From Chitinophagales bacterium (GTDB taxonomy: Bacteria; Bacteroidota; Bacteroidia; Chitinophagales; Saprospiraceae), in NCBI GenBank assembly GCA_013298845.1, contig JAAFJN010000001.1:516948-580947 (forward strand): a stretch of DNA of 64,000 bases. Direction: 5' to 3'. Positions 15,601 through 24,237 of the stretch are shown in pieces (the first letter of the stretch is position 1; the number at the start of each line of letters is the position of its first letter). Made by a program: the position numbers and the translations under genes. The notes under the pieces were generated by a model that was given only the letters and a program-made list of their open reading frames with translations, was not told the origin of the DNA and ran no database searches.

Positions 15601-17487
15601 ATGGCTTGTTTAGGATGTTCCTGTTCCACGGGAAAGGATAGCGTAGGCGGGTGCGGGTCGAATGGCGGATGCTCTACTGGTGGATGCAACAGGCATAATA
15701 CATACGATTGGATTACAGCACTCGGCATAGCGGACACCCAACCTTTTGATATTGTTGAAGTATCATTTAAAAACGGTTCCCGCAAAGACTTTTTCAAAAA
15801 TCCACCCTTTACCCGTACGACCACCGGCGATTTTGTGCTGGTAGAGTCCCCGGCCGGAGGTTACGACCTCGGTAAAATTTCACTTTCCGGCGAATTGGTG
15901 CGCCTTCAGATGAAGCGCAAACGCGTAAAAAACGACGCCAAACTGGGCGCGGTGATCCGCAAAGCCAATGAGCGCGACCTTGAGCGCCTCGATGAGTTGC
16001 GCAAAGAGGAGAAAAACGTGATGATTAAAGCGCGTACTATTGCCCGTACCCTCGATCTGCAAATGAAAGTTTGTGACATTGAGTTCCAGGGAGATGGCCG
16101 CAAATGCACGTTTTTTTACACCGCCGAAGGCCGGGTTGATTTCCGCGAATTGATTCGCCACTACGCCAAAGAATTTAAAGTAAAAATTGAAATGCGCCAA
16201 ATCGGTGCGCGTCAGGAGTCGTCCCGAATCGGGGGGCTTGGGAACTGCGGCCGTGAATTGTGCTGCTCTACCTGGCTGACCGAGTTCAAATCGGTGAATA
16301 CCGCCGCTGCGCGTTATCAAAACCTGGCCATTAACCAAACCAAACTATCCGGTATGTGCGGGCGACTCAAATGTTGCCTCAACTACGAACTGGATACTTA
16401 CGTTGATGCCCTCGAAGATTTCCCGGATAAAGCGGATAAATTAAAAACTAAGGCCGGACTTGCCGTTCTGATGAAGACCGACGTGTTCAAACGCCTTATG
16501 TTTTTTGCGTACGCCGACAACAAAATCAAGTTTTATCCGCTTCACGTTGACCAGGTCTGGGACGCTATGGATATGATCAAAAACGGTCAAATCCCCGAAA
16601 GCCTCGACGATATTCTGGCAATGGCACCACCTTCTACCGACGAAGTAGAAGAAGATGAACCGGATTTCGAAAACGTAGATAACGTAATTCAACTTCCGCT
16701 CGAAAAACGGAAGAAAAAGAAGAAAAAGAAGAAAAAAGCGCGTGGAGAAACTGCCGCTGCCGCCGTTGAACGCGCCGAACAGGCCGATCTGGCGCGGGTG
16801 TCGGGTCGCTCCGGGCAACAGCGTGGCCCACGCCCCGATGGTCGAGGCGGCAACAATAATCCCAATAACCGGCAAGGTGGCGGCGACAATCGCCCACCCC
16901 GTCCCGAAGGTGGGAATAATAATCGGCAAGGTGGCGGTGATAACCGTCCTCCAAGACCGGAAGGTGGCGGCCAGTCGCAAAAAGGGGGCAATAATAACCC
17001 GAACAACAAACAAGGTGGCGGCGACAACCGTCCTCCGAGACCAGAAGGCGGCGGTCAGCAACCCAAAGGCGGTAATAACAACCCGAACAACAAACAAGGT
17101 GGCGGCAGTGACCGTCCTCCGAGACCGGAAGGTGGCGGCCAACAACCCAAAGGCGGTAATAACAACCCGAACAACAAACAAGGTGGCGGCAGTGACCGTC
17201 CTCCGAGACCGGAAGGTGGCGGCCAACAACCCAAAAGCGGTAATAATAACCCGAACAACAAACAAGGTGGCGGCGATAACCGTCCGCCGAGACCAGAGGG
17301 CGGCGGTCAGCAGCCCAAAGGTGGCAACAACAACCCGAACAACAAGCAGAGCGGCGGCGACAATCGTCCTCCGAGACCGGAGGGTGGTGGCCAACAAAAG
17401 GGAGGGAATAACCCGAACAATAACAAACAAGGTGGCAAACCCAAAGGTGGCGAACGTCCGCCGGGCGGGGATACACCAGCCGAATAA
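15601..17487 (+). CDS. PSP1-domain RicT/YaaT-like protein with disordered repeat tail
   Basis: Protein of 628 residues. A Cys-rich N-terminus (MACLGCSCS, GGCGSNGGCS) precedes a PSP1 domain (about 45-320) with the RicT-type cysteines GNCGRELCCSTW and SGMCGRLKCCLNYE. In Bacillus the homologue is part of an Fe-S complex that affects RNA maturation; a similar cytoplasmic role is inferred. A Lys-rich linker (KKRKKKKKKKKKA type) leads to a Gly/Asn/Pro/Arg-rich tail of tandem 28-residue units (residues 444-610). That tail is unusual for the family and looks like an RNA-binding or condensate-forming disordered region. Confidence 0.85.
   Translation: MACLGCSCSTGKDSVGGCGSNGGCSTGGCNRHNTYDWITALGIADTQPFDIVEVSFKNGSRKDFFKNPPFTRTTTGDFVLVESPAGGYDLGKISLSGELVRLQMKRKRVKNDAKLGAVIRKANERDLERLDELRKEEKNVMIKARTIARTLDLQMKVCDIEFQGDGRKCTFFYTAEGRVDFRELIRHYAKEFKVKIEMRQIGARQESSRIGGLGNCGRELCCSTWLTEFKSVNTAAARYQNLAINQTKLSGMCGRLKCCLNYELDTYVDALEDFPDKADKLKTKAGLAVLMKTDVFKRLMFFAYADNKIKFYPLHVDQVWDAMDMIKNGQIPESLDDILAMAPPSTDEVEEDEPDFENVDNVIQLPLEKRKKKKKKKKKARGETAAAAVERAEQADLARVSGRSGQQRGPRPDGRGGNNNPNNRQGGGDNRPPRPEGGNNNRQGGGDNRPPRPEGGGQSQKGGNNNPNNKQGGGDNRPPRPEGGGQQPKGGNNNPNNKQGGGSDRPPRPEGGGQQPKGGNNNPNNKQGGGSDRPPRPEGGGQQPKSGNNNPNNKQGGGDNRPPRPEGGGQQPKGGNNNPNNKQSGGDNRPPRPEGGGQQKGGNNPNNNKQGGKPKGGERPPGGDTPAE
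16930..17430 (+). repeat. In-frame 84-bp tandem repeat within the ricT-like gene
   Basis: Six units start at 16930, 17014, 17098, 17182, 17266 and 17350, each 84 bp (the last 81 bp). Each encodes a variant of GGGDNRPPRPEGGGQQ plus an Asn-rich end. Since the period is a multiple of three, copy number could change without a frameshift. Confidence 0.9.
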
Positions 17488-17513
17488 GGGGCCGGAACTG
17501 CCCATTTACAGTG

Positions 17514-17553
17514 CCCTGCGCGAAACTTTGGTTTTGCGCAGGGTATTTTTTTT
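17514..17553 (+). terminator. Intrinsic terminator after the ricT-like gene
   Basis: CCCTGCGCGAAAC pairs with GTTTTGCGCAGGG around a small loop, followed by TATTTTTTTT. It lies 26 bases after the stop codon, in the convergent gap before the GntR gene. Confidence 0.9.
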
Positions 17554-17574
17554 GGGGTAAATTGAAGGCGTTTT

Positions 17575-18585
17575 TTACAGAGACCCGCGAATAATCAACT
17601 GACAGGGATTGTGAATGTTATCTACTACCTTATCCAGCAACATGCGCGCACCGGTGATACCCATTTGGCGAAAATCGGTGCTGATTACGGTAATTCCCTT
17701 GTCAATAATTTCTTTATAGGGCGTATCGTCGTACGAAACCAATCCGATGTCTTTGCCCAATTGCCAGTCTTTTTCCCGGCAATATTTGATAAATTTTACC
17801 AATTCCCGTTCGTCAAACAAAATATACGCTTCGTCGCGGAACACCACGGCCGAATCAAACCCGGTGAGGATTCGGTAGGGCATTTTGTGGTTTTCGCAAA
17901 AACGAATAAAGCCATTGTTGCGGCCATCAGGCATGTATGTCAAAGGTGCCTGCGGGCACAACATATTGAGACGGCGGTACTTTTTTAACAAATCAAGACC
18001 CTGGCGCAGTCCTTCTTGAATATCGTTTTCAAAATCCTGGTGCACGCACGCGACCGGGTATTTGAGGGTAGGTACATCTTTATCCAAGAGGGTGAGTTGG
18101 TGCGGGGGGATTTTTTCCAGCGACGCCGAGATATCGGTGGAGACGTGGGCTACCACCACGTAATGGGTAAACCGGCCGAGGTTGGCCGTTAGTAAATTAT
18201 CGAAGGTATTGCGATCGTAGTGGTGGAAAAAGATACTTACCCGCGCGTTGGGCGGTAGTGTTTCTTTAAATCCGTTGTACATGATTTCTTTGTAAGAACT
18301 CAATTCATCAAAAAGTAAAAGAATATTATACCCTGTTTTTACATCTGTAGCAGCAATATAATATCCTTTACCTTGATGCGCTTCGATAATTCCGCGTCGC
18401 CGCAGTTCATCGTAGGCTTTTACGACCGTCATTCTGGCAATGCCATAGTGTTCGGAAGTTTCATTGACGGAGGGAATTTGATCACCGTGGTTCCATTGGT
18501 TAGAGCTAATACCAGTTAATATGGCATCAACGATTTGTTGATACTTAGGTGTTCGGGAACCATGATCGATTGATTTATTTTGCAT
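17575..18585 (-). CDS. GntR-family regulator with LacI-type sensor domain
   Basis: Transcription factor of 336 residues. The N-terminal GntR winged helix (about 1-80) shows YQQIVDAILTGI, IPSVNETSEHYGIARMTVVKAYDELRRRG and the GKGYYIA end. The C-terminal part (about 85-335) resembles a periplasmic-binding-protein fold (NILLLFDELSSY; DIGLVSYDDTPYKEI; TTDFRQMG-like end), as in sugar-responsive GntR regulators of Bacteroidota. The frame opens upstream to 18630, but the ATG at 18585 fits the domain start. Two inverted copies of a 16-bp site upstream suggest autoregulation. The ligand is unknown, and no sugar genes adjoin it. Confidence 0.85.
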   Translation of the reverse strand: MQNKSIDHGSRTPKYQQIVDAILTGISSNQWNHGDQIPSVNETSEHYGIARMTVVKAYDELRRRGIIEAHQGKGYYIAATDVKTGYNILLLFDELSSYKEIMYNGFKETLPPNARVSIFFHHYDRNTFDNLLTANLGRFTHYVVVAHVSTDISASLEKIPPHQLTLLDKDVPTLKYPVACVHQDFENDIQEGLRQGLDLLKKYRRLNMLCPQAPLTYMPDGRNNGFIRFCENHKMPYRILTGFDSAVVFRDEAYILFDERELVKFIKYCREKDWQLGKDIGLVSYDDTPYKEIIDKGITVISTDFRQMGITGARMLLDKVVDNIHNPCQLIIRGSL

Positions 18586-18649
18586 AGTAAAAGTGACAGG
18601 TATATAACCTTGCGCCAAATACCTGTCCAACTCAATCGTAATTTTACTA

Positions 18650-18665
18650 TTCTATACTATTCTAA
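18650..18665. promoter_or_regulatory. Operator-like site upstream of the GntR gene
   Basis: TTCTATACTATTCTAA, which on the minus strand reads TTAGAATAGTATAGAA, lies 65 bases upstream of the GntR start. The same sequence in opposite orientation occurs at 18847-18862. The repeated half ACTATTCT occurs twice, 10 bases apart, as expected for a dimer binding one helix turn apart. Confidence 0.5.
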
Positions 18666-18846
18666 CACTTAACTTGAGGCAAAGTTAAGAATTAATTACG
18701 CTGATGGAGGTAATGTGAAGGCACTTTTTTTTCAAAATTTTTATAAAACCCATTTTTAATGGCTAAAAATGGCGCAATGCGCTCACATATGCGTTTTTGG
18801 CATTCATTAGAGTGCATTAGCAGTGGCAAGTTACGTCTATTATAGA

Positions 18847-18862
18847 TTAGAATAGTATAGAA
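18847..18862. promoter_or_regulatory. Second operator-like copy, inverted
   Basis: TTAGAATAGTATAGAA on the plus strand is an exact inverted copy of the site at 18650-18665, 197 bp away. It lies about 75 bp before the promoter of the small gene at 18974, so the regulator could control both directions or form a loop. Confidence 0.5.
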
Positions 18863-18935
18863 CAGTTGTTTTTTTCAAAAAAAATCTAAAAGCGGGAAAA
18901 TGGCGCAAAAATGTTGGCTAAATACCTGAATTGTG

Positions 18936-18967
18936 TTTGAAAAAGCCAAAGTGCGGTTTTACTTTTG
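18936..18967 (+). promoter_or_regulatory. Consensus promoter directly before the gene at 18974
   Basis: TTTG (18936-18939), 20-bp spacer and TACTTTTG (18960-18967) form one of the best promoter matches in the window. The ATG begins six bases after the -7 box, so the mRNA should be leaderless or nearly so. Confidence 0.6.
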
Positions 18968-18973
18968 TGCGTT

Positions 18974-19411
18974 ATGGCTACTTTTTCGGCGCACGAGGTT
19001 ATTTCATTGTTGAATCCCCAAACGGGAATATTGGAGGTATTGAGGGCGGCTATTTTGTTGCAGGCCAAAATAGAATCTTCGGAAACGAAGGATTTTTATT
19101 TTCAAAAAGGGTTACCCGCGCACCGGGCGAAGTTGGAGGAATTAAAAAAGCGATACGCCGAATCCGCAGCGCTCGTCAATGATAACAACGTGGATTTTTT
19201 TGTGGAAAAAATAGGGGAGTGCCGCGAAAAGATCAACCAAATAAAAACGACTTACCGTTTGAATACCATTTTTCAAATGGCGCTGGGAAAATTAGAGCAA
19301 CAAATAGCGTATTACACCGATTTGTTGGCAGTGAAAGGCCAGTTGGGGTATTTAAAACCTTACGACGAGTTGATGCAGGATGAAGCTGCTTTGTTGGTTG
19401 TGTTTCGATAG
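18974..19411 (+). CDS. Unknown small helical protein
   Basis: A 145-residue protein that I do not recognise. It is predicted almost entirely alpha-helical, with charged heptad-like stretches (AKLEELKKRYAE; EKIGECREKINQIK) and no signal peptide or membrane segment, so it is probably cytoplasmic. It begins at the ATG right after a consensus promoter. It stands alone between the operator-like site and a convergent tRNA gene. Coding is supported by frame length, base composition and the promoter position; function is unknown. Confidence 0.65.
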   Translation: MATFSAHEVISLLNPQTGILEVLRAAILLQAKIESSETKDFYFQKGLPAHRAKLEELKKRYAESAALVNDNNVDFFVEKIGECREKINQIKTTYRLNTIFQMALGKLEQQIAYYTDLLAVKGQLGYLKPYDELMQDEAALLVVFR

Positions 19412-19422
19412 TAAATTAATAG

Positions 19423-19495
<73 letters not shown>

Positions 19496-19504
19496 GTAAT
19501 GCTG

Positions 19505-19512
19505 CAAAGATA
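19505..19512 (-). promoter_or_regulatory. -7 box TATCTTTG of the tRNA-Gly gene
   Basis: Minus strand TATCTTTG ends nine bases before the mature tRNA 5' end; a TTG lies about 21 bases further upstream at 19534-19536. Confidence 0.55.
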
Positions 19513-19723
19513 GGGGCATTAGATACACCCGCGCAACCTTACCCCCTTTTTTTGTTGAACCTTCGGATAAATATTAATTTCAAAACTTCAAAAAAACGCA
19601 AAAACTGATTCCGGTGCGCAAAAGTTCGGGACAAATAACTTACATTTGCTCGACACATACCATCTGTTTAAGCGTGTTTGAGGCATTTTAAAGCCAACAA
19701 ACCTTCTCAATTACAATTTACCA

Positions 19724-20167
19724 ATGGCGCTCTATCACCTGGTTTATCAGAGCAAAGTTATTCATCCCTTTTCCGATGCAGAATTGGCGGTTTTGTTGGA
19801 AAAAGCGCGGGAGTTTAATGCGCAATATAATGTTACCGGCTTGCTAATGTACGGTTATGGCAGTTTTTTGCAACTGCTGGAAGGTGACGACGATGTGATC
19901 AAATCCTTGTATTACCTGCGGATATCCACCGACCCCCGGCACCACGCTGCCCGGGTACTGCGCGAGGGACAGGTCGAACAACGCCTCTTTGATCGCTGGG
20001 CTATGGCGTTCCGGCCCATTGATGCCACTTTGTTCAAAGATGTCACCGGATTCGTTCACCCGGACGCTGAATCGGAGTACGGGCGCAACCTGCTGGCTCC
20101 GCTCGCTACCATGCAAGCGCTTGAAATGTTGTCCATTGACCTCAAACGCAAAGAAAATAATACCTGA
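19724..20167 (+). CDS. Stand-alone BLUF blue-light photoreceptor
   Basis: Protein of 147 residues that is essentially one BLUF domain, binding FAD and sensing blue light. All key positions are present with the same or nearly the same numbering as cyanobacterial Slr1694/PixD: Y8 and S10 (LVYQSK), N32, Q50 (FLQLLEG), W92 and M94 (RWAMAF). There is no attached output domain, so it should act through a partner protein. No obvious partner (EAL, GGDEF or PixE-like) lies nearby. A TACATTTG box at 19641-19648 is a possible promoter. Confidence 0.93.
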   Translation: MALYHLVYQSKVIHPFSDAELAVLLEKAREFNAQYNVTGLLMYGYGSFLQLLEGDDDVIKSLYYLRISTDPRHHAARVLREGQVEQRLFDRWAMAFRPIDATLFKDVTGFVHPDAESEYGRNLLAPLATMQALEMLSIDLKRKENNT

Positions 20168-20239
20168 CCAATCGCCACAACTTTACTACCTTCACCGCTG
20201 TTTAGATTCAGAACTTTCAATTATTTTTGAAAATAGAGT

Positions 20240-21211
20240 ATGTCCTTGGATACCATTAAGCAGCCTATTGCGACGGAGTTAGATATTTTCGAGCAACGTT
20301 TCCGGGATTTGATGCGCAGTAAAGTGCCCTTGCTGGATAAAATTACCTGGTACATTGTGCAGCGCAAAGGCAAACAAATCCGCCCCATGCTGGTTTTGCT
20401 GAGCGCCAGGTTGTTTGGCCCCATCAACGATGCTTCCCATACCGCCGCTTCCATGGTGGAATTGCTACACACGGCAACGCTGGTGCACGACGATGTGGTG
20501 GATGACTCCAACGAGCGCCGGGGCTTTTTCTCCATCAATGCCCTTTGGAAAAATAAAATTGCCGTACTCGTGGGCGATTATCTGCTTTCCCAAGGATTGC
20601 TCATTAGTGTGCGGACCCAACAGTTTAATATGCTTGGTATCGTTAGCCGGGCCGTTACCGAAATGGCCGAAGGCGAATTGTTACAAATGGAAAAAGCCCG
20701 CCGACTCGACATTAAGGAATCCATTTATTTTGATATTATTCGCCAAAAAACGGCTTCGCTCATCGCCGCCGCTTGCAGTGCCGGTGCCGCCAGTACTACT
20801 TCTGACCCCGAACAAATTGAAAAAATTCGGTTGTTTGGCGAAAAAACCGGCATCGCCTTCCAAATCCGCGACGACCTTTTTGATTTTGGTACCGACGACG
20901 TGGGCAAACCACTCGGCATTGACATCAAAGAAAAAAAGATGACCCTGCCCCTGATTTATACCCTTCAGCATTGCGATAGCAGCACCCGCCGCCGAATCCT
21001 GAACATTGTCAAAAATGAAAGTGATAAAAAGGAAAAAGTCAACGAGGTGATCGAAATTGTGCGCAAAAGCGGCGGTATCGAATACGCCCACGCCGCCATG
21101 ATGCAATACCGCCAGGAGGCTTTTGAAATATTGGAATCCGTGGCCGTGGAATCGCCCGCCCGGGAGGCGTTGCGCGCGCTGGTGGTGTACGTGACTGAGC
21201 GCTCCAAATAA
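20240..21211 (+). CDS. Polyprenyl (octaprenyl-type) diphosphate synthase
   Basis: Trans-isoprenyl diphosphate synthase of 323 residues that extends FPP or GPP with isopentenyl diphosphate to make the quinone side chain. The first Asp-rich motif is D84-D-V-V-D88-D, and the second is RDDLFDFG near residue 213, both binding Mg2+-diphosphate. RKGKQIRPML and DIKEKKMTLPLIYTL are family signatures. The chain length (probably C30-C40, as in menaquinone) cannot be read reliably. The MutS-like gene follows after 15 bases and is probably co-transcribed. Confidence 0.93.
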   Translation: MSLDTIKQPIATELDIFEQRFRDLMRSKVPLLDKITWYIVQRKGKQIRPMLVLLSARLFGPINDASHTAASMVELLHTATLVHDDVVDDSNERRGFFSINALWKNKIAVLVGDYLLSQGLLISVRTQQFNMLGIVSRAVTEMAEGELLQMEKARRLDIKESIYFDIIRQKTASLIAAACSAGAASTTSDPEQIEKIRLFGEKTGIAFQIRDDLFDFGTDDVGKPLGIDIKEKKMTLPLIYTLQHCDSSTRRRILNIVKNESDKKEKVNEVIEIVRKSGGIEYAHAAMMQYRQEAFEILESVAVESPAREALRALVVYVTERSK

Positions 21212-21226
21212 CCCGCAAATCAACCT

Positions 21227-23005
21227 ATGATATACCAAGATTTACGCCTGAAATACCAGGACATCTTTCTCCGTCTGGAGCGTAAAGCCTCCCGCATTGC
21301 CAGTTTACGCCTTTTGGTGGCGCTGCTGGTCCTGTTTTCTTTTTATCAATTGACCCAAACCGGCTATTTCCTGTGGCTGATCATTGCGCTGGTGGGCACG
21401 GCCGTATTTGCGTACCTCGTTCGGGTGTACCAAAGCCTGAGCCGCGAACAACGCATTGTGGAAGGTTTAGTGGCCGTTAATCACAACGAAATTCAGTTCC
21501 TCGAACAAAACGAAGGCCCGTTTGATCCGGGCACCGAACTCCAGCCCGAAACGCATTTTTACGCCTACGACCTCGATATTTTGGGCAAAAACTCGTTGTT
21601 TCAATACCTGAACCGAACGGCTACCTGGCCCGGCAAAACGGCGTTGGCCAATATGCTGCTTCATTCCCTGACCAACCCCGACGCCATTTTGGCCCGACAA
21701 CAGGCGGTGCGCGAACTCGCGCCCAAACTCGATTGGCGGCAACGGCTTTTGGCAGTAGCCGCCCTAAAAAAAGACGATGCCCGTGCCACCACCAATTTGT
21801 TGCGGTGGGCCGACCAACCCGCCATACCAGTACCTCTCTTTTTTAAAATACTCGCCTGGGTTTTGCCCGCCGCACTGTTCGGCTCCTTAATCGTTGGGAT
21901 GGCAACCGGCAACAGCACCTGGGCGCAAATCGCCTCCGGAATATTTGCGGTAAATTTGTCCGTATTGGGCTTGTTTTTTAAAAAAATTCAGGGGGAAATT
22001 GCGGCATTCGACGAAGTTCACGTCCAATTGCGCCAATACGGTTTACTCGTGGAAAACATGGAAAACGAGCCGTTTGAAAGCCCGCTGCTGCGCGATATTG
22101 TGGCCCAACTGCACACCGATACCTCCAAAGCCAGTACCGAAATCCTGTACCTGTCCAATTTGTTCAACCGCCTCGACTCCATCGCTAACCTGATGGTCGT
22201 CCTGCTGTTCGACGGTTTGTTTTTATTCCACGTTCACCAGTTAGACACCTTACAGCGTTGGAAAAAAAGGTTTGCCCACCATATTCCGCAGTGGCTGAAT
22301 GCCATTGGACAAATGGAAGCACTGAGCAGTTTGGCCAATTTTGCGCACAATAACCCCGATTTTGCCTACCCGACGCTTAATGCACAGCACCGGATTTATT
22401 TTGAGGAGTTGGGCCACCCGTTGTTGCGGCGTGAAAAACGGGTGTGCAATACCGTAGAATTTGACCAGCCCCGTTTTGTGGTATTAACCGGTTCCAACAT
22501 GTCGGGCAAAAGCACCTTTTTGCGCAGCCTCGGGGTGAACCTGGTGTTGGCGGGTACGGGTGCGCCCGTGTGTGCCCGCGTGGCGCAGGTGCATCCGTTG
22601 CCGCTGCTGGTATCCATGCGCCTGAATGATTCTTTATCCGACAGCGAATCGTACTTTTTTGCGGAAGTAAAACGCCTCAGCGAAATTGTGGACTTTGCCA
22701 CGCGCCAACGCACGTTTGTGTTGTTGGACGAAATTTTGCGCGGCACTAACTCCGACGATAAACGGATGGGAACCGTGGGCGTATTAAAAAAGATGGTGGA
22801 ATTGCAGGCCATTGGGGCCATTGCCACCCACGATATTGAGGTGTGCAACACCACTCTCGAACACCCCGACAGCCTCATGAACAAGTGTTTTGAGGTGAAT
22901 ATTGTCAACAACGAAGCGTTATCGTTCGATTACGTATTGCGCGATGGGGTCTGCCAAAACAAAAGCGCCAGTTTCCTGATGCGCAAAATGAAAATTATTG
23001 CCTGA
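21227..23005 (+). CDS. Membrane-associated MutS-family ATPase
   Basis: Protein of 592 residues. Two hydrophobic segments near the N-terminus (about 25-70) and another pair near 200-250 suggest membrane association. The C-terminal half is a MutS_V ATPase: Walker A GSNMSGKST, the Q-loop-like SMRLNDSLSDSESYFFAEV, Walker B TFVLLDEILRGTNS and the ATHD signature. A lever-like segment (WPGKTALANMLL) precedes it. There is no mismatch-binding domain I, so this is the MutS-related group common in Bacteroidota rather than true MutS or MutS2; the cellular role is not established. Confidence 0.85.
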   Translation: MIYQDLRLKYQDIFLRLERKASRIASLRLLVALLVLFSFYQLTQTGYFLWLIIALVGTAVFAYLVRVYQSLSREQRIVEGLVAVNHNEIQFLEQNEGPFDPGTELQPETHFYAYDLDILGKNSLFQYLNRTATWPGKTALANMLLHSLTNPDAILARQQAVRELAPKLDWRQRLLAVAALKKDDARATTNLLRWADQPAIPVPLFFKILAWVLPAALFGSLIVGMATGNSTWAQIASGIFAVNLSVLGLFFKKIQGEIAAFDEVHVQLRQYGLLVENMENEPFESPLLRDIVAQLHTDTSKASTEILYLSNLFNRLDSIANLMVVLLFDGLFLFHVHQLDTLQRWKKRFAHHIPQWLNAIGQMEALSSLANFAHNNPDFAYPTLNAQHRIYFEELGHPLLRREKRVCNTVEFDQPRFVVLTGSNMSGKSTFLRSLGVNLVLAGTGAPVCARVAQVHPLPLLVSMRLNDSLSDSESYFFAEVKRLSEIVDFATRQRTFVLLDEILRGTNSDDKRMGTVGVLKKMVELQAIGAIATHDIEVCNTTLEHPDSLMNKCFEVNIVNNEALSFDYVLRDGVCQNKSASFLMRKMKIIA

Positions 23006-23084
23006 TACCGGACTGTTGTCCCTGGCCGCGTTGATATGCTCCAATTGCTGACCGGAACGCAGATGCTCGTCCAAGTGCAACGTA

Positions 23085-23207
23085 TTATTGCTCGTGCCAC
23101 GTTTGGTACTGCGAGTACCGTTTATCGCGCAGCATTGAGCGGTAGTAATCGGTGCGCACGGTTTCCGTTGAGTCGAATAGGTTCTGTGCATGGCGCACGT
23201 TCCACTG
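23085..23207 (-). pseudogene. 40-residue protein-like fragment in frame after a TAG stop
   Basis: Directly after the TAG stop of the gene at 23208-23978, the same frame continues for 40 codons to a TAA (QWNVRHAQNLF...YSQYQTWHEQ). The peptide has a natural-looking composition and GC-type codon use like the flanking core genome, unlike the AT-richer gene before it. It may be the 3' remnant of a gene cut by insertion of the accessory block, or a lost C-terminus. I do not recognise its family. Confidence 0.35.
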
Positions 23208-23978
23208 CTATCTTTTCTTTGTCCATCTGGAGTTAATGACCTTGCTTACAATTATGGGATATGATTTTGCTTTAGGCAGTTCAATATCGTATAATTCCAA
23301 TGTATCATTATGTGTTTCGACTAACACCTGATTCGTTTTACCTGACAATAAATTGATGCCTCCAAGGTCTCTTCTACACCCAAATGAATCAAAATTCTCC
23401 GATAAGAACTTATACATTGAGGGGCTTATGTTATAGTGGTCTAAACTGGTGATAAAGTGATTGTATGTCAAAGTACCCAGCCTTGAAGACTTTCTAACTT
23501 GGTCTTCAAAAAGCGATTTTACAAAGAGAAATGACTCCTTATTATGGATAACCTCCAAAGTATCGTTACCTTTTAACCTGAATCTGTAATAATTATTTGC
23601 TTCAATTCGAGGAGGTGCAATGGAACGTTCACGTCCATACGCCAGGGTATCATCTTTTAAGGTTGCAATAAAGTCGTCGTTATCATTATTCATGGACAAA
23701 ACCTTAACACTGAATGTATCGTGACCAATAGTTGTAATAATATAGCAAACGTCGCTCTGCTTACATGCGCAAGGGAGTGTCCCTCGCTCAATGCTATTCT
23801 TATATTCAGCATCAAGCCACACCCCAACCAACTTAGTGTTCGTTGAATGGTCAGTGCTTCTATCGTTTAAATTCTGTCGGTTACTTGCCGGAACAGACAT
23901 GGATTCTGATTGGTTATTGAAGCAATGAAACTGCAATATACTCCCCAGAAGAAAACAAGTGATCCCTTTGTAGGCCAT
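23208..23978 (-). CDS. Unknown secreted protein
   Basis: A 256-residue protein with a hydrophobic N-terminus (MAYKGITCFLLGSILQFHC) that looks like a signal peptide, possibly lipoprotein-like but without a clean lipobox. The rest is rich in Asn, Asp, Ser and Thr, predicted mainly beta, with a Cys pair (LPCACKQSDVC). No family is recognised. It is AT-richer than neighbouring core genes and lies in an accessory block with two other unknown minus-strand genes. Confidence 0.6.
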   Translation of the reverse strand: MAYKGITCFLLGSILQFHCFNNQSESMSVPASNRQNLNDRSTDHSTNTKLVGVWLDAEYKNSIERGTLPCACKQSDVCYIITTIGHDTFSVKVLSMNNDNDDFIATLKDDTLAYGRERSIAPPRIEANNYYRFRLKGNDTLEVIHNKESFLFVKSLFEDQVRKSSRLGTLTYNHFITSLDHYNISPSMYKFLSENFDSFGCRRDLGGINLLSGKTNQVLVETHNDTLELYDIELPKAKSYPIIVSKVINSRWTKKR

Positions 23979-23990
23979 TTTAAAATTTAT

Positions 23991-24203
23991 TTATTGTTTT
24001 TTTAATTCTGATGCCTCATTTGGTTCTAACCCTCTAACACATGGATTATCACCATCAACTAATCTTCCGTTTGATATGTTGAGGTTTAGCCTGTTGCCTT
24101 TCACGCGGTATACTTCGGCTCTGGGAATTTCCCGACGCTCAGTATGACATAGTGCCGGTTCCAGCAGTAGCTCTGTCTCGATTGAACAGGTATTCGCCCA
24201 CAC
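23991..24203 (-). CDS. Possible small protein or gene fragment
   Basis: A 70-codon frame ending 12 bases before the next minus-strand gene. The second half (GNRLNLNISNGRLVDGDNP) looks protein-like, whereas the first half has a poor composition, so it may be a truncated gene whose true 5' part is lost. No signal peptide or known domain is seen. Its position between two secreted-protein genes of similar composition suggests accessory DNA. Confidence 0.3.
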   Translation of the reverse strand: MWANTCSIETELLLEPALCHTERREIPRAEVYRVKGNRLNLNISNGRLVDGDNPCVRGLEPNEASELKKQ

Positions 24204-24237
24204 GGGTCGAGCCTTAAAGATACATTAGCACGTTGCT

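Noticed and set aside
16441..17505. Long minus-strand frames opposite the ricT-like repeats
   Set aside because: They arise from the 84-bp in-frame repeat, which keeps all frames open; the plus frame has the PSP1 domain.
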